DNA of 64,000 bases from DATARH01 sp963746885 (GTDB lineage: Bacteria > Pseudomonadota > Alphaproteobacteria > ATCC43930 > CGMCC-115725), in assembly GCA_963746885.1 (NCBI GenBank), contig CAVVDM010000009.1, positions 167,410 to 231,409 of the forward strand, given 5' to 3'. The notes under the pieces are model-generated. The model was not told the origin of the DNA and searched no databases. It was given only the letters and a program-made list of their open reading frames with translations. This document shows positions 18,920-31,444 of this stretch, one piece after another (position 1 is the stretch's first letter; every line of letters starts with the position of its first letter). A program made the position numbers and the translations under genes.

Positions 18920-19846
18920 ATGGACCTCAAGGATATTCTCGTCTGCCTCGACCCGACCGACGCCGGTGAAGTCCGGCTGCGCTTGGCCGCGGCAATTGCG
19001 CGCGAGCACCGCGCCCACCTGTCCGCGGCCTATGTGATGCCGGCGGCCGTCGCCGGGGCGCCGCGCCATGCCGGCCGTGCTGGCGTGCCGACCGGCTTGG
19101 CGTGGCTGCCGCAAGACCTTCCCACTCCCCTCGACGCGCCCCGGGACGGCGCCCCGGGGGGCGGTGCCTCGGGCGAGCCTTCGAACGGCGGCGGCGATGT
19201 GCCGCGCGGCGCGGAACTCGCCGCCATTATCGAGCAACGCTTCCGCGAGGAGGTCGCGCCGCACGCGATCGAAGGCGACTGGCACCTGTTCGGGGCGGGC
19301 GAGGGCGCCGATCTGGTGGCGCTGGCGAGCGCGGCCGATCTCGTGGTGTTCGGTCAGACCTCGCCCGATTACCGCTTGCCGAGCGGGTGTCGTCCGGAGG
19401 ACGTCATCGTCGGTGGCGGGCGGCCGCTGCTGGTTGTGCCTTACGCCGGCGATTTCGCCGCCGTCGGACGGCGTGCCCTCGTCGCCTGGGACGGCTCTCG
19501 CGAAGCCGTGCGTGCATTGCATGACGCGCTGCCGCTGCTCGGCAAGGCCGAGGCCGTGACGGTGATCACCGTGCGCACCAGGGAGGCGAGCTTCGTGCGC
19601 GACGCGCCCGGGCTCGACCGCGTCGTCCGACACCTCGCCCGCCATGGCATTCCGGCGCGGTCGGAGGAAACGCTGCGCGGCGACCTGCCGATTGCCGATG
19701 CCCTGTTGTCGCGCGCCGCGGATCTCGACGTCGATCTGATCATCACCGGTGCCTATCACCACTCCCAGTTCCGTGAGGCGCTGGTCGGCGGGGTCAGCCG
19801 CGAGCTGCTCGATCACATGACCGTGCCCGTGCTGATGTCGCACTGA
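18920..19846 (+). CDS. Universal stress protein, tandem UspA-like domains
   Basis: 308-residue cytoplasmic protein. The first Usp-like half opens with MDLKDILVCLDPTDAGE. The second, from about residue 178 (RRALVAWDGSREAVRALHDA), ends in the phosphate-binding-like loop TGAYHHSQFREALVGGVSREL and VPVLMSH. The halves are joined by a Pro/Gly/Ala-rich insertion around residues 65-95. The ATG at 18920 follows GGAGCGGAAGC and gives the canonical N-terminus; an open frame extends upstream without homology. Function is stress-related nucleotide binding by family only. Confidence 0.85.
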   Translation: MDLKDILVCLDPTDAGEVRLRLAAAIAREHRAHLSAAYVMPAAVAGAPRHAGRAGVPTGLAWLPQDLPTPLDAPRDGAPGGGASGEPSNGGGDVPRGAELAAIIEQRFREEVAPHAIEGDWHLFGAGEGADLVALASAADLVVFGQTSPDYRLPSGCRPEDVIVGGGRPLLVVPYAGDFAAVGRRALVAWDGSREAVRALHDALPLLGKAEAVTVITVRTREASFVRDAPGLDRVVRHLARHGIPARSEETLRGDLPIADALLSRAADLDVDLIITGAYHHSQFREALVGGVSRELLDHMTVPVLMSH

Positions 19847-19862
19847 GCTTAGGATGTCGCCG

Positions 19863-19884
19863 GGGCGGCCCGGCCGGGCCGCCC
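19863..19884. terminator. Bidirectional GC-rich hairpin between convergent genes
   Basis: Perfect 22-base palindrome: GGGCGGCCC, loop GGCC, GGGCCGCCC. It sits between the stop of the universal stress protein gene (19846) and the stop of acyP (19885). The location suggests a shared terminator. Only a very short T run follows on either strand. Confidence 0.6.
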
Positions 19885-20163
19885 TTAAGCGGTCGGGAGC
19901 GGGCGGAAGCCGGCGCTGCCGTCATCGTCAGCGTCACTGACCGCGGTCTCGGTCACCCGGGCGGTGACGGGGCCGTCGCGGCAGGTTTCGATCATCGTTG
20001 CGACCGCGTCGTCCGCGCCGATCACCAGCACCTCGACGCTGCCGTCGAGGCGGTTCCGCACCCAGCCGCGCAGCCCCAGCCGACGGGCGGTGTCGACTGT
20101 CCAGGCGCGATAGCCGACCCCCTGCACCCGACCGGCAATGCGCAGCCGCACGCTTCGCATCAT
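19885..20163 (-). CDS. acyP: Acylphosphatase
   Basis: 92-residue enzyme hydrolysing acyl phosphates. The phosphate-binding loop RIAGRVQGVGYRAW, with the catalytic Arg, lies near residues 8-21 and is followed by GLRGWVRNRLDGSVEVL, which contains the catalytic Asn. Length is exactly that of the family. It lies just downstream of pccA on the same strand. Confidence 0.92.
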   Translation of the reverse strand: MMRSVRLRIAGRVQGVGYRAWTVDTARRLGLRGWVRNRLDGSVEVLVIGADDAVATMIETCRDGPVTARVTETAVSDADDDGSAGFRPLPTA

Positions 20164-20182
20164 GTTCCGCCCCTGATGCGCC

Positions 20183-22173
<1,991 letters not shown>

Positions 22174-22208
22174 CAGATCCCGGATCCCGCAGGCGATGTC
22201 GGGTGCAG

Positions 22209-23750
<1,542 letters not shown>

Positions 23751-23885
23751 GGCGCGCGGGATATCATCAAAAAAACTCCGAGGCCAGCACGGTGGACCGG
23801 CATCGCCGGATTGCGTTGCGAACGCTGTTCACGGCCGGCGCGGCCGGGCAAGATGGCGCGACGGATCTCAACCAGCGAGGGCGCG

Positions 23886-24272
23886 ATGCCAGAGAGCGAA
23901 CTTTACAAGCAAGGTGCCGCGAAGCGGCGGCAGCTGATGGGCGACGCGGCGGTCGAGAAATCGGCGCGGGAAATCTACAACGACCCGGTGATGAAGAAAT
24001 TCATCGACGTCGCAACCGAGACCGTGTTCGGCGCGCTGTGGACGCGGCCCGGGCTCGACGACAAGACCCGCGCGCTGATCTGCGTCATCTCCGATACCTG
24101 CATGGGGCGCGAGCCCGAACTGGCTCTGCACCTGCGCATGGCCTTGCGCCAGGGCTGGACCGAGGACGAGCTGATCGAGGTTCTGCTGCACCTGTCGGGC
24201 TATATCGGCGTGCCGATCATCCGCGAATGCATGATGGTCGCCTCGAAGGTGTTCAAGGAGCCGCGCGAGTAA
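23886..24272 (+). CDS. Carboxymuconolactone decarboxylase (AhpD/CMD) family protein
   Basis: 128-residue all-alpha protein. The stretch DTCMGREPELALHLRMALRQGWTEDELIEVLLHLSGYIGVP (described in parts) has the CMD-family His and Glu spacing. The CxxC pair of peroxidatic AhpD proteins is absent: only single Cys residues occur, so peroxidase-reducing activity is unlikely. It resembles gamma-carboxymuconolactone decarboxylase, but no aromatic pathway genes are next to it. The ATG at 23886 gives the family N-terminus; an open frame further upstream is a shadow of pccB. Confidence 0.75.
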   Translation: MPESELYKQGAAKRRQLMGDAAVEKSAREIYNDPVMKKFIDVATETVFGALWTRPGLDDKTRALICVISDTCMGREPELALHLRMALRQGWTEDELIEVLLHLSGYIGVPIIRECMMVASKVFKEPRE

Positions 24273-24286
24273 CCGGGGCGGAAAGC

Positions 24287-24982
24287 TCAGGCGCCGAGCA
24301 GCGTGATGAACCGCGCCGTCGCGGCGATGTCGGCCGCTAATGCGCGCCGGCGGGCGGCGGCCTCGGCATCCTCGCCCCACGCCTCGATCTGAAAGCTCTC
24401 GTCGAGCTGCGAGGCGGTGAAGGCCGCCTCGGCGTCGAGCCGGCCCTCCATCACCGCGAGCGCGATGACGAGCGAGCCGCAAGCCGCCGTCAATGCCTGC
24501 AGCGCGGTCAGGCGGAAATCGTCCTGCGCCGCGACGGCGCCGGCAAAGGCCCGCAGCGCTGCCGGTGACTGTGCGGTCGGGATGATCCCCGCGGTGGCCG
24601 CGAGCGCGGCGTCATAGCGCGCGGTCGCCCAGTCGACGAGCGGCTGCCAGACCGCGTGCTGGCGGGCGGCGAGGGCCGGCGGGCGGTCGGCGCGGTAGCA
24701 GACGAGGTCGGTGCCGGCGTAATTGGCGACCTCTTCGACAACACGCTCGCGCAGCGGAGCGGTGCGGTCGATCGCGGTCGCCGCGAGCCGGAAGAGCGGC
24801 ATCGTCGCCGGCCGGATCTCGTCGTGCTGCGCGTCCCATTCGGCGGCAATCGCCGCCGCGAGCGCCTCGGTCGGCAGGGTCAGGGCGTTTTTGCCTGGGG
24901 TGCGCATCGGCCGGTGGTCGAGCGTGACGCCCCAGGCGCCATCGGCGGGACGGGTGGCGACCTGCTTGTAGACGCGTTTCAT
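24287..24982 (-). CDS. ATP12-family F1-ATPase assembly chaperone
   Basis: 231-residue protein of the ATP12 family, which in mitochondria and alphaproteobacteria binds the F1 alpha subunit before assembly. It opens KRVYKQVATRPADGAWGVTLDHRPMRTPGK, typical of the family (LDGRxxRTPxK). The later Glu/Asp-rich block TASQLDESFQIEAWGED also matches. The ATG at 24982 overlaps the rluC stop by 4 bases, so it is translated with rluC. Its presence is a good marker for Alphaproteobacteria. Confidence 0.9.
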   Translation of the reverse strand: MKRVYKQVATRPADGAWGVTLDHRPMRTPGKNALTLPTEALAAAIAAEWDAQHDEIRPATMPLFRLAATAIDRTAPLRERVVEEVANYAGTDLVCYRADRPPALAARQHAVWQPLVDWATARYDAALAATAGIIPTAQSPAALRAFAGAVAAQDDFRLTALQALTAACGSLVIALAVMEGRLDAEAAFTASQLDESFQIEAWGEDAEAAARRRALAADIAATARFITLLGA

Positions 24983-25967
24983 TCCGGCAGATCCAGCTCG
25001 GCAAATGGGTCCTCGGCGGCGCCCGCGAACCCGAAAAACTCCCACATCCGCCGCATATGCGGCGGCAACGGTGCGGTGACATTCAGCGTGCCGCCGTTGG
25101 GATGCGGCAATGACAGGCTGCGCGCGTGCAGATGCAGCTGGTGGGCCGCACCGCCGCCGGGGAGCTGGGCGGCGCTGCCGCCGTATTTGCCGTCGCCGAG
25201 GATCGGCGTGCCGAGTGCGGCGCAATGGGCGCGCAGCTGATGGGTGCGCCCGGTCACCGGCAACAGCGCCAACCAACTCGCGCGCGCGCCGGCATTGTCG
25301 ATAACGCGGTAATAGGTCACCGCGCTCTTGCCGTCTTCCGCGTCGGCGTAGACGCGCTCGCGTCCCGGCCCGCCGCCCTTCGCCAGGGCCAGCGAAATGC
25401 GGCCCTGCGCCGGCGTCGGCAGGCCGACCACGATCGCCCAGTAGATCTTGCGCGCCGTCTTGTCGCGAAAGGCGCGCGCGAAGAACGAAGCTGCGGCGGC
25501 GTTGCGCGCGATCAGCAGGACGCCGGAGGTGTCCTTGTCGAGGCGGTGGACGAGGCGGGGGCGTTCGGCGCTGTCGAAGCGCAGCGTGTCGAGCAGCGCG
25601 TCGACATGGCGCTCGGTGTTGCTGCCGCCCTGCACGGCGAGCCCGGCCGGCTTGTTGATGACGATCGCATAGTCGTCGCGGTAGAGAACGGCGTCGCGCA
25701 ACAGCGCGGCGTCCTGCGGCCGGATGCGCGGCGCGGCGGCGGGCGCCGGCGGCGGCGCTTCGGGCAATCGGCGGGACCCGGATCGCCTGGCCGGGCGTCG
25801 ACGGGGTCGCCGGCATGGGCGCGCTTGCCGTCGACCCGGATCTGCCCGGTGCGCAGCAGCTTTTCGAGCCGGCCGTGGGTGAGGCCGGGGTAGTGCCGCC
25901 GGAACCAGCGGTCGAGCCGGCCGCCGCCGTCCTCCGGCCGCACCGTCACCGTGTCGACGCCGGTCAT
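24979..25967 (-). CDS. rluC: RluC-type 23S rRNA pseudouridine synthase (frameshifted)
   Basis: Isomerises uridines in 23S rRNA. The N-terminal S4 RNA-binding domain (GGRLDRWFRRHYPGLTHGRL) is in one frame. After a change near 25770-25800 come VINKPAGLAVQGG, the catalytic HRLDKDTSGVLLIAR (Asp in RLD) and GRTHQLRAHCAALGTPILGD. The start at 25967 is an ATG that overlaps a TGA usable by rarA (ATGA). About 329 residues after repair. Followed by the ATP12 gene. Confidence 0.86.
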
Positions 25968-27263
25968 GTCGCCGCCAGCGCCGCGCTGGCGCAGTTTGTC
26001 CCAGTATTCCAGTCGCTTTTTCACCTCGCGCTCGAAGCCGCGCTCGCCCGGCCGGTAGAATTCGCGGCGCGGCACTGCCGTCGGGGAAATAGTTCTGGCC
26101 GGAAAAGCCTTCCTCGGTCGCGTGGTCGTAGACGTAGCCGCTGCCGTAGCCGATGTCGCGCATCAGCCGGGTCGGCGCGTTGAGGATGTGCATCGGCGGC
26201 ATCAGCGAGCCGGTCTCGCCGCGCCAGCCCGCGCGCCTCGCCGAACGCGACATAGGCGGCATTCGATTTGGGCGCGGTGGCGAGATAGATCACCAGCTGG
26301 GCGACCGCCAACTCGCCCTCGGGCGAGCCGAGCCGGTCGTAGGCGTCCCACGCGGCCAGCGCCTGCACCAGGGCCTGCGGCTCGGCGAGGCCGATATCCT
26401 CGACCGCGGCGCGGGTCAGCCGGCGCAGAATGTAGATCGGGTCCTCGCCGCCGGCCAGCATGCGCGCCAGCCAATAGAGCGCCGCGTCGGTGTCCGAGCC
26501 GCGCAGCGATTTGTGCAGGGCGCTGATCAGGTTGTAGTGGCCCTCCTGGCCCTTGTCGTAGAGCGGGGCGCGGCGCTGCACCAGGGCGGCAAGCTGCTGC
26601 GGCCCCGAATTCCGGCTCGCGCGGCAGGCGCGCGATCTCCTCGACCAGGTTGAGCAGAAACCGCCCGTCGCCGTCGGCCATCGCGCGCAACGCGGCGCGG
26701 CCGTCATCGGAGAGCGGCAGGGCCTGGCCGAGATGCGCTTCGGCGCGCTGGAGCAGGGTTTCGAGCGCGGCGTCGTCGAGCCGGCGCAGCACAAACACCT
26801 GCGCGCGCGACAGCAGCGCACCGATCAGCTCGAAGGACGGGTTTTCGGTCGTTGCGCCGACCAGGATCACCGTGCCGTCTTCGACATAGGGCAGGAAAGC
26901 GTCCTGCTGGGCGCGGTTGAAGCGGTGGATCTCGTCGACGAACAGCAACGTGCCGTGCCCCATCTCGCGCCGCTTCTTGGCCGCCTCGAACACCTTGCGC
27001 AGATCGGCGACGCCGGAAAACACCGCCGACAGCGGCTCGAAGGCGAGATCCGTACCCTGCGCCAAGAGGCGCGCGATCGTCGTCTTGCCGCAGCCGGGCG
27101 GCCCCCACAGGATCATCGAGGCAAGCGCGCGGCCCGCGACCATGTGGCCGATCGGACCCTCCGGCCCGATCAGATGATCCTGGCCGACGATGTCGGCAAG
27201 GCCCTTGGGCCGCAGCCTGTCGGCCAAGGGCCGCGGCGCTTGGGTTTCAAACAGCGTGCTCAT
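25964..27263 (-). CDS. rarA: RarA/MgsA replication-associated recombination AAA+ ATPase (frameshifted)
   Basis: AAA+ protein related to clamp loaders that acts at stalled forks. It opens LADRLRPKGLADIVGQDHL, then Walker A ILWGPPGCGKTTIARLLA, Walker B LLFVDEIHRFNRAQQD and sensor 1 GATTENPSF. After breaks near 26600, 26225 and 26085 come YDLI-type blocks such as GHYNLISALHKSLRGSDTDA and YVYDHATEEGFSGQNYFPDG, ending KKRLEYWDKL. All three shifts equal one surplus base. The last frame as given runs without a stop into rluC; one more surplus base before 25967 would restore an ATGA end, the usual arrangement. Confidence 0.88.
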
Positions 27264-27570
27264 CGCCCCGCAAATATATGCCGGATCGCCCTGATTTGCC
27301 GGGATATAATCGAATATTTGCGCGAAGTCGCCTTTGCCGCCGTCCGCCGGAATTGAGCTGCAGGTTGAAAAACAATCGTCGCTTTTGTTTACATCGTCAT
27401 ATCCAAAGGAATCCGTCGCTCTTCCCTCGCCCGGCGTCGGAATATTTTACGTGTGCCTCGCGCGAAAGTCGCCGCTTCCCAGCGACGCCAGTAGATTAAT
27501 GGGTCTTTCTTGAATGGCATGAGTTTTGCTCATACGAAATCGACGCAGTTTTACAATACAGGCGGTCGTG
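27264..27570. other. AT-rich intergenic region, rarA / PEP-CTERM gene
   Basis: 307 bases, clearly richer in A and T than the surroundings. I see no gene. A perfect TATAAT occurs at 27305-27310 on the plus strand but lacks a recognisable -35 box 17 bases upstream, and it lies 260 bases before the PEP-CTERM start. A small inverted repeat ATGAG-TTTTG-CTCAT lies at 27519-27533. The region is between divergent genes and must hold promoters for both, but none can be assigned firmly. Confidence 0.5.
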
Positions 27571-28224
27571 ATGTTTGGCAGGCTCGGTACGGCACTTTCC
27601 CTCGTTTTCGCGCTGGCTGCCCTGGGCGTCCCGGTGGCTGCCTCCGCAAACCTGCTGTCCAATGGCGATTTCGAAGATCCGGCAATCACTGCTCAAACTT
27701 CCGAGTCGATTTCTAGTGGTACTGTCACAAGCTGGACTTGGGCGGGGAGTGGTGGCAGTGAGTACCTCCAAAACGGCTCCGACGGTAGCGTTGATCCCCA
27801 AAGTGGTAACCAGTGGATTAGTTGGGGGAATAGCGGGTATATTGGCGGCTCGTTAGCGCAGAGCTTTATAACGTCCAGCGGGACGACGTATACTGTGAGC
27901 TATTGGCTGAACGACTACGTGGCCGTCGATGCGGCCCAGCAGGTTACGGTCAGCGTAAACAATGCCGGCATGACCTCGCAGACGGCCAACATGCCGTCGG
28001 GCTTTGGTTGGACCGAACACACCTTCGATTTCACTGCGACCTCCCTATCGACCACGCTGACCTTTTTCGATGCCTCGTCGTTGTCCGCAGGTAACGACGC
28101 AAATTGGGCCCTCGACAATGTGTCGGTCGATGCGACGGCGGCGGCTATTCCGGAGCCTGGCACGATGGGGATCCTTGCCACGGCGTTGCTCGGTTTCGGG
28201 CTGATCCGGCGGCGCACCTCCTGA
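27571..28224 (+). CDS. PEP-CTERM sorting domain protein, secreted
   Basis: 217-residue exported protein. A signal peptide (FGRLGTALSLVFALAALGV, cleavage after ASA) is followed by NLLSNGDFEDP, a beta-sandwich, carbohydrate-binding-like body rich in Ser, Thr, Gly and Asn. It ends in the sorting tag IPEPGTMGILATALLGFGLI followed by RRR. Such tags are cut by an exosortase; none is encoded here. The start is the ATG at 27571; TTG (27526) and GTG (27568) starts are possible in the same frame. Base composition and codon use are visibly less GC-rich than in neighbouring genes, which suggests transfer or relaxed selection. Cargo function unknown. Confidence 0.85.
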   Translation: MFGRLGTALSLVFALAALGVPVAASANLLSNGDFEDPAITAQTSESISSGTVTSWTWAGSGGSEYLQNGSDGSVDPQSGNQWISWGNSGYIGGSLAQSFITSSGTTYTVSYWLNDYVAVDAAQQVTVSVNNAGMTSQTANMPSGFGWTEHTFDFTATSLSTTLTFFDASSLSAGNDANWALDNVSVDATAAAIPEPGTMGILATALLGFGLIRRRTS

Positions 28225-28247
28225 AGCGCGCCCCCGCTCGGGAGACC

Positions 28248-28279
28248 AGCGGCGCCGGCTCGGCGCCGTCAGCGCCGCT
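28248..28279. terminator. Hairpin cluster between convergent genes
   Basis: AGCGGCGC (28248-28255) pairs with GCGCCGCT (28272-28279). Alternatively GGCGCCG (28251-28257) pairs with CGGCGCC (28261-28267) around a 3-base loop. It lies between the stops of the PEP-CTERM gene and the minus-strand dehydrogenase gene. Probably a shared terminator, without a clear T tract. Confidence 0.45.
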
Positions 28280-28332
28280 ACTCCCCGCGCCACCCTCGCC
28301 GCCCGACGAGAGATGTTCGCGGAATAGCCGCA

Positions 28333-29626
28333 TTACTCCGCCGCGTTCTTGCGGCCGTAGCGGCGGACGCGCAGATCGGCTTGCTCCTTGTGGCCCCAGA
28401 AGCGCTCGATGGCGCATAGCCGGCTGCAATATTCGCCGATCATCGCGCTCGCCTCGGCGGTCTTGACCTCCTGGTAGGTGCAGGTCTTGAGGAATTTGCC
28501 GACCCACAGGCCGCCGGTGTAGCGGGCGGCGCCCTTGGTCGGCAGCGTGTGGTTGGTGCCGATCACCTTGTCGCCGTAGGAGACGTTGGTCTCGGGGCCG
28601 AGGAACAGCGCGCCGTAATTGTGCAGGCGGTCGAGCCAAACGCGCGGCTCGCGGGTCAGGACCTCGACATGCTCGGCGGCGATGCGGTCGGCCTCGGCGA
28701 CCATTTCATCGTCGTCGGCGCACAGGATAACTTCGCCATAGTCGCGCCACGCGACGCCGGCGACATCGGCGGTCGGCAGCACGGTGAGCTGGCGGGCGAT
28801 TTCGGCGACCGTGTCGTGCGCCAGCTTTTCCGAGGTGGTCAGCAGGGTCGCCGGCGAGGTCGGCCCATGCTCGGCCTGGCCGAGCAGATCGGTGGCGCAC
28901 ATCTCGGCGTCGGCACGTATCGTCGGCGATGACCAGAATTTCGGTCGGCCCGGCGAACAGATCGATGCCGACCCGGCCGTAAAGCTGGCGCTTGGCCTCG
29001 GCGACATAGGCGTTGCCGGGGCCGACCAGCATGTCTACGGGTTTGAACGTCTCGGTGCCGAGCGCCATCGCCGCCACCGCCTGAACGCCGCCCAGCACGT
29101 AGATTTCGTCGGCGCCGCCGAGATGCATCGCGGCGATCGTTTCCGGGTGCGGCCCGCCCTGGTTGGGCGGCGTGCAGGCGGCGATGTGGCCGACCCCGGC
29201 AACCTTGGCGGTGACGATCGACATATGCGCCGAGGCGACCATCGGGTAGCGCCCGCCCGGCACGTAGCAGCCGACGCTGCCGACCGGGATGTGGCGATGG
29301 CCGAGCACGACCCCGGGCAATGTCTCGACCTCGACATCCTGCAGCGCGGCGCGCTGGATCTGCGCGAAATTGCGGATCTGCGCCTGCGCGAATTTGATGT
29401 CGTCGATCGTCTGCGGTGACACCTGGGCCACGAGGGCGGCGACCTCTGCGTCGCTGAGGCGGAAACTCGCCGGCGACCATTTGTCGAACTTCTCCGACAA
29501 TTCCCGCACCGCCGCGTCGCCGCGGGCGCGGACATCGGCGATGATCGCCTCGACCGTGGCGCGGGTCTTGGCGTCGGCTTCTTCCTGCGTGCCGGCCAGC
29601 GCGGCCGTCTTGATGTGGCGGGGCAT
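28333..29626 (-). CDS. Histidinol dehydrogenase-family protein, HpsN-like (one frameshift)
   Basis: NAD-dependent, zinc-type dehydrogenase of the HisD family, about 430 residues after repair of one surplus base near 28915. Conserved blocks: YVPGGRYPMVASAHM, GGVQAVAAMALGTETF, VGPGNAYVAEAKRQLYG, GIDLFAGPTEILVIAD, LGQAEHGPTSPATLLTT and HTLPTKGAARYTGGLWVGKF. The AEHGP motif and the tail ending near YGRKNAAE resemble sulfopropanediol 3-dehydrogenase (HpsN) and other non-biosynthetic relatives rather than true HisD, which has AEHD. No his genes are nearby; an SDR gene lies directly upstream. The ATG at 29626 is chosen because AGGAGGA ends 4 bases before it. Confidence 0.78.
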
Positions 29627-29642
29627 CACGTCCTCCTGAGAA

Positions 29643-30437
29643 TCACCATGCGGTCCAGCCGCCGTCTGCGAGGAGCGAGGAGCCGGTGACGAGGCTGGCG
29701 GCGGGCGAGGCGAGGAAGACGACCGCGTTGGCCACCTCCTCGACCGTGCCGAGGCGGCCCAGCGGGATGCGGTCGAGGATCCATTTGCGCGTGTCGGGGT
29801 CGTCGAGAAAGGGCTGTGACAGCGGCGTCAGCACGAAAGTCGGCGCGATCGACACGACGCGCACGCCCTTCGGCGCCAATTCGACCGCCATCGCCTTGGT
29901 CAGCCCCTCGACGGCGTGCTTTGTCATCACGTAGACCGTGCGGTCGCGCTCCGAGCCGACATGGCCCATCTGCGAGGTCATGTTGATGATAACTCCCCCG
30001 GGGACCCCGGCGCCGGCCTCGACCATCAGCCGCGCCGCCGCCTGCGACGCAACAAACACGGCCTTCATGTTGAGCGCGATCATCCGGTCGAGCGTCGGCT
30101 CGTCGACCGCGAGAAAGGGTTGCGGCCGGTTGACCCCGGCATTGTTGACCAGGATGTCGAGGCGCGGCAAGGCGGCGATGGCGGCGCGCGCGGCGGCACT
30201 GTCGGTGACATCGAACGGCAACGCCCGTGCCCGGCCGCCCTGCGCGGCGATTTCCCCGGCGACCGCATCGAGCTGCTGCGGGCTGCGGCTGTTCAGCAGC
30301 AATTCGGCGCCGGCCTCGGCCAAGGCCAGCGCCACGGCGCGGCCGATCCCGCGCCCGGCGCCGGTCACCAGCGCGATCTTGCCGTCGAGGCGGAACGGGC
30401 TTGCGGCGGTCGGCACGGCGGCTCCATGATTTCCCAT
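29643..30437 (-). CDS. Short-chain dehydrogenase/reductase (SDR)
   Basis: 264-residue classical SDR oxidoreductase. Cofactor loop VTGAGRGIGRAVALALAEAG (TGxxxGxG), NNAG motif ILVNNAGVNRPQPF, and active site with Ser (NMTSQMG region) and YVMTK (YxxxK). The C-terminus VTGSSLLADGGWTAW is typical. The cofactor preference is unclear: the residue after beta-2 is in NSRSPQQ, which leans to NADP. It is 16 bases upstream of the HisD-like gene and likely co-transcribed, so it may act on the same polyol or sulfo-diol. ATG at 30437 chosen; earlier in-frame ATGs would add a non-conserved leader. Confidence 0.88.
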   Translation of the reverse strand: MGNHGAAVPTAASPFRLDGKIALVTGAGRGIGRAVALALAEAGAELLLNSRSPQQLDAVAGEIAAQGGRARALPFDVTDSAAARAAIAALPRLDILVNNAGVNRPQPFLAVDEPTLDRMIALNMKAVFVASQAAARLMVEAGAGVPGGVIINMTSQMGHVGSERDRTVYVMTKHAVEGLTKAMAVELAPKGVRVVSIAPTFVLTPLSQPFLDDPDTRKWILDRIPLGRLGTVEEVANAVVFLASPAASLVTGSSLLADGGWTAW

Positions 30438-30493
30438 CCATATCGTAGCGAAGCCCCGAGGCATTGTCATTCCGGGGCGACCGAGGGAGCGCC

Positions 30494-31444
30494 GTGACAG
30501 AAGCCATACCGAGCCTGCATCCACAAATCGTCAAAGCCCTTGAGGTGATGGAGAAGATCGGCATGCAGCCGATCGAGGCGATGAGCCCGGTCGAGGCGCG
30601 CCGGCAGATGGAGGACACGGCGAAAAGCCGCAAGGCCGAGCCGTTGCCGGTGGCGCGCGTCGAGGACCGCACGATCCCCGGCCCGGCCGGGCCGATCCCG
30701 GTGCGCCTCTACTGGCCGAACGCCGCGGGCACGGTGCCGGCGATCGCCTATTACCACGGCGGCGGCCACGTCATCGGCAGCCTCGACACGCACGATCTGA
30801 TCGCGCGCAATCTGTGCCATGGCGCGGCGGCGCTGGTCTGCTCGGTCGATTACCGGATGGGGCCGGAGCACCGCTTCCCCGCGGCGGTCGAGGATTCGTT
30901 CGCGGCGCTCGAATGGCTGCACGCCAATGCCGCGAGCCTCGGCGCCGATCCGGCGCGGCTCGGCGTCCACGGCGACAGCGCCGGCGCCAACCTAGCCGCG
31001 GTCATGGCGCTGATGGCGCGCGACAGGGGCGGTCCCAGGCTGCGGCTGCAGTCGCTGGTCTATCCGATCAGCGACTATGCGCTGAGCACCCCCAGCTACG
31101 AAAAATTTGCCGTGGGCTACGGATTGCTGACCCGCGCCGCGATGGTGTGGTTTCAGCAGCATTATCTGCGCAGCCCGGCCGACGCCGAGGATTGGCGCGC
31201 CTCGCCGATCAAGGCGGCGAGTCTCGCCGGGGTCGCGCCGGCGATCGTCGTCACCGCCGAGTGCGACGTGTTGCATGACGACGGCGAGCGCTATGCCGAG
31301 GCTCTGCGCCGCGCCGGGGTCGCGGTCGAGTACCGCGAATACCAGGGCATGATCCACGCCTTCTTCGGCATGGTGCCCGCGGTCGACGACGCGATGAACG
31401 CGCAGCGCGCCGTGGCGGCCGCGTTCACCCGCGCCTTCGCCTGA
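30494..31444 (+). CDS. Alpha/beta hydrolase, hormone-sensitive-lipase-family esterase
   Basis: 316-residue cytoplasmic esterase. Oxyanion motif YYHGGGHVIG (HGGG) lies near residue 92, nucleophile elbow GVHGDSAGANLA, the acid in ECDVLHDDGE, and the catalytic His in GMIHAFFGM. This is the bacterial HSL (family IV) pattern. The GTG at 30494 follows GAGGGA and gives a family-like N-terminus. Divergent from the SDR gene and overlapping the chromate-transporter gene by one base (TGATG). Natural substrate unknown, probably short acyl esters. Confidence 0.9.
   Translation: MTEAIPSLHPQIVKALEVMEKIGMQPIEAMSPVEARRQMEDTAKSRKAEPLPVARVEDRTIPGPAGPIPVRLYWPNAAGTVPAIAYYHGGGHVIGSLDTHDLIARNLCHGAAALVCSVDYRMGPEHRFPAAVEDSFAALEWLHANAASLGADPARLGVHGDSAGANLAAVMALMARDRGGPRLRLQSLVYPISDYALSTPSYEKFAVGYGLLTRAAMVWFQQHYLRSPADAEDWRASPIKAASLAGVAPAIVVTAECDVLHDDGERYAEALRRAGVAVEYREYQGMIHAFFGMVPAVDDAMNAQRAVAAAFTRAFA

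Noticed and set aside
23886..24272. AhpD-type peroxidase reductase
   Set aside because: The catalytic CxxC pair is absent; only the general CMD fold is supported.
27305..27310. TATAAT as the PEP-CTERM gene promoter
   Set aside because: No matching -35 box and about 260 bases from the start, so it is only mentioned in the intergenic entry.
28333..29626. Histidine biosynthesis hisD
   Set aside because: No other his genes nearby, and the AEHGP motif and tail fit the non-biosynthetic HpsN-like branch better.
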